Shown here: one piece after another, positions 24,181-25,847 of the stretch
Position numbering within the stretch: position 1 is the stretch's first letter
Layout: each line of letters starts with the position of its first letter
Notes under the pieces: generated by a model
Databases searched by the model: none
Told to the model about the DNA's origin: nothing
What the model saw: the letters and a program-made list of their open reading frames with translations, nothing else
Source: Devosia sp.
Lineage (GTDB): Bacteria > Pseudomonadota > Alphaproteobacteria > Rhizobiales > Devosiaceae
DNA length: 25,847 nucleotides
Assembly (NCBI GenBank): GCA_025352765.1
Contig: JANXSI010000341.1
Coordinates: forward strand, 1 to 25,847
Reading direction: 5' to 3'
Translations under genes and position numbers: made by a program

Positions 24181-25470
24181 CTATCGGGTAGCCAGGCCGA
24201 GAGCGGAAAGTAGCCCTTGATCGGGGACCGCCGATCCACCCCTCTGAATTACCGACATGCCGAAAGGATTGGAGAATTCCCAGACGGCCCACGGGATATG
24301 ACGATCTTCGGCCTCGACGCGAACGGCCTCGATATAGCGCGACCTGTCGGCCTCGAATGCACCGCGAGAGTAGTCTCCGGAAAGGAGGCCGGCACCGAAT
24401 TCGCCCATCAGCAGGCGGCTTGTCGGGATGCCGTGCCTCTTCGCCCAGTGCTGCGCGTCATCGAAGCGCGATCTCACCTGTGCGCGCCCCCAATTGTCCG
24501 CAAAATACTGGGCAATTCTTGGCGTTGCCGCCTCTAGCTTCGTTGCTTCCTTCGCAGGGTCCAGCCCCGCCTCCTCCATGTGAGACTTCAGCCCTCTGGT
24601 AACGGTCTCAGCCGTCCCCACATCGGCAGGCCATGGCAGGCCGGAGAGAAACTCGTCGTCGCTCGCGAGCCCTTGGTGGGTAAATTCGTGTGGCTCGTAA
24701 AAGTGGAAGCTGTAATAGATGCCGTCATCATCGAAGCTTGGATCGAGATCGACGAGACCTGTGATGCTGCCGCCGCAGGCTCCTGTCGCGACAATGGTCA
24801 GCTCCTTGCTCACCGTCCGAATGCGCTGGACCGTCGCCTCCATGATCCTTTGCCACTCAGGATTCCCCTGCCCCTCGCAGGGGTAAAAGGCGGGTTCATT
24901 GTAGGGCTCGAAAGCCACGCGATCCGTGCCGATCGCAACGATCGTCTCAGCCATATCGCCTGCCAAATCGAGGTAGATCGCCGCCCCTTCGCTCGCCATC
25001 CCACCTTCTATGAACGCCGAGCTGTATCGAGGCACCTGCACGACTGCATGAAGATTGAGCACGACCTTAAGGCCCTGTGCAGTGATCCGCTTGACTGCAT
25101 CCGAGATAACCTTCACCGCCTCCCGGCGGCGATCGCCACTGCTGGCGAGCAGCGGCCCCGGATCTATGGTGAGTCTCACATAGTCGAAACCCATCCGTCG
25201 AATACTTTCGAACACGTCGCCCGGCGGCCAGTCACCTAGATCGCGATAGCCGCTGAGCCACTCGTTGACGCTCCGATAGGGCGGCCACTTGTACGAGCCG
25301 TCCTTCTCGACCGGGGACCAGTTGAGCCACTCATGCACATTTACCCCGCGATGCAGCTCGAGCACGGCGGCGTCGGAGCCCGCAAGCATTGCCAGCCAGA
25401 GGGTTGCGATTGCCAGCGGATGTAGCAGCGAAACGCCGCTCAAGCGGTATCGTTTGAAAGCCTGTCGCAT
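24181..25470 (-). CDS. Secreted GH5-family glycoside hydrolase (cellulase-like)
   Basis: A 429-residue glycosidase with an N-terminal signal peptide: basic FKRYRL, a hydrophobic stretch LAIATLWLAMLAGSDAA, and probable cleavage near residue 33-36. The GH5 fold opens with RGVNVHEWLNWSP and includes GFDYVRLTIDPGPLLASSGD. The acid/base is E192 in FEPYNEPAFYP, the nucleophile E357 in LMGEFGAGLL; the substrate histidine pair is in YSFHFYEPHEF. A Cys pair, C at YPCEG and ATGACGG, could form a disulfide in the periplasm. It heads the minus-strand unit with the flippase, so it likely trims or clears polymer during secretion, as periplasmic glycanases do in other loci. The ATG lies about seven bases from an IS256-type terminus, and no ribosome binding site remains. 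Confidence 0.85.
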   Translation of the reverse strand: MRQAFKRYRLSGVSLLHPLAIATLWLAMLAGSDAAVLELHRGVNVHEWLNWSPVEKDGSYKWPPYRSVNEWLSGYRDLGDWPPGDVFESIRRMGFDYVRLTIDPGPLLASSGDRRREAVKVISDAVKRITAQGLKVVLNLHAVVQVPRYSSAFIEGGMASEGAAIYLDLAGDMAETIVAIGTDRVAFEPYNEPAFYPCEGQGNPEWQRIMEATVQRIRTVSKELTIVATGACGGSITGLVDLDPSFDDDGIYYSFHFYEPHEFTHQGLASDDEFLSGLPWPADVGTAETVTRGLKSHMEEAGLDPAKEATKLEAATPRIAQYFADNWGRAQVRSRFDDAQHWAKRHGIPTSRLLMGEFGAGLLSGDYSRGAFEADRSRYIEAVRVEAEDRHIPWAVWEFSNPFGMSVIQRGGSAVPDQGLLSALGLATR

Positions 25471-25476
25471 TTGAAA

Positions 25477-25847
25477 GGATCGTGTCCCATGGCGTGGTGT
25501 AACTGAGGCTGGGCCTCCACGCTCTCCGGCAGGGCCGGGATGATCAGCGCGCCAACGCTGGCAGGCTGACGAGTGGATCATCGCTGATCTGGGCGATGGT
25601 TTCCAGCGTCATGTATCTTGATCTTTGCACGGCCCACTCGTCGTTCTGCTCGAGCAGGATGGCGCCGACGAGCCGGATGATGGCGTCGTCGTTGGGGAAG
25701 ATGCCCACGACCTCGGTTCGGCGCTTGATCTCACGGTTGACGCGCTCGATCGGGTTGGTCGAGTGCAACTGGACCCGATGCTCCTTGGGAAAGGTCATGT
25801 AGGCCAGGACGTCGATCTCGGCCTCGTCCATGATGGTGGCGAGCTTG
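25477..25847 (-). mobile_element. IS256-family insertion sequence, right end (rest outside the window)
   Basis: The element's edge is placed near 25477, where GGATCGTGTCCCATGGCG begins; the GTGTCCCAT-type terminus and the short distance (67 bases) from the transposase stop fit IS256-family right ends. The opposite end is beyond the window, so the target duplication and exact boundary cannot be confirmed. It adjoins the start of the secreted GH5 gene. Confidence 0.6.
25544..25847 (-). CDS. IS256-family transposase, C-terminal part (5' end outside the window)
   Basis: About 101 residues of a mutator-type DDE transposase. The block STNPIERVNREIKRRTEVVG contains the conserved glutamate of the catalytic triad together with its basic helix, followed by IFPNDDAIIRLVGAILLEQN and DEWAVQRSRYMTLE, the usual C-terminal end. 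The frame is open to the right edge; the catalytic aspartates would lie outside. No frameshift is visible in this part, so the element may be intact and active. It transcribes towards the GH5 gene, on the same strand, so read-through from the element could reach the polysaccharide unit. Confidence 0.9.
   Translation of the reverse strand, partial: KLATIMDEAEIDVLAYMTFPKEHRVQLHSTNPIERVNREIKRRTEVVGIFPNDDAIIRLVGAILLEQNDEWAVQRSRYMTLETIAQISDDPLVSLPALAR

Overview
The window is a GC-rich chromosomal segment that reads as a surface-polysaccharide (exopolysaccharide/capsule) biosynthesis locus of the Wzx/Wzy type. The host is most probably an alphaproteobacterium. That rests on the mix of gene families, on IS66- and IS256-type elements common in that group, and on an exact CtrA-type box (TTAA-N7-TTAA) upstream of the priming glycosyltransferase. 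Genus cannot be decided from the sequence alone. I found no rRNA, tRNA or CRISPR.

Left part (1-7197): an edge-truncated reading frame on the minus strand, then a large cytosolic-looking GH5-like glycoside hydrolase (minus). Facing away from it is a tightly packed plus-strand operon of sulfotransferase, SAM methyltransferase, GT2 glycosyltransferase, GT4 glycosyltransferase, left-handed beta-helix acyltransferase and acyl carrier protein. Four of its junctions overlap or nearly touch. It looks like a module that assembles and decorates (sulfate, methyl, acyl) a glycan.

Middle scar (7198-9440): a junction full of decay. It holds an IS66-type right end with the tail of its transposase, a frameshifted RpiR-type SIS-domain pseudogene lacking its DNA-binding domain, an intact short polysaccharide export lipoprotein (minus), and a VanZ-like gene broken by an in-frame amber codon.

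Core polymer region (9506-25470): a polyprenyl-phosphate hexose-1-phosphate transferase (plus) starts synthesis. It is followed by a plus-strand unit of AlgD/Ugd-type nucleotide-sugar dehydrogenase, GT4 and heparinase II/III-type lyase. A minus-strand unit holds a Wzz/GumC-like co-polymerase without a kinase domain and two GT4 enzymes; it is divergent from a VpsF/Wzy-like polymerase (plus). A second minus-strand unit holds a secreted GH5 glycosidase, a Wzx-like flippase and a beta-propeller protein resembling the N-terminal domain of GINT1 glycosyltransferases. Together these supply initiation, uronic-acid precursor, chain assembly, flipping, polymerisation, length control, export and trimming of a probably acidic polymer.

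Right edge (25477-25847): the end of an IS256-family element, whose terminus abuts the start codon of the secreted GH5 gene and so appears to have replaced its natural upstream region.
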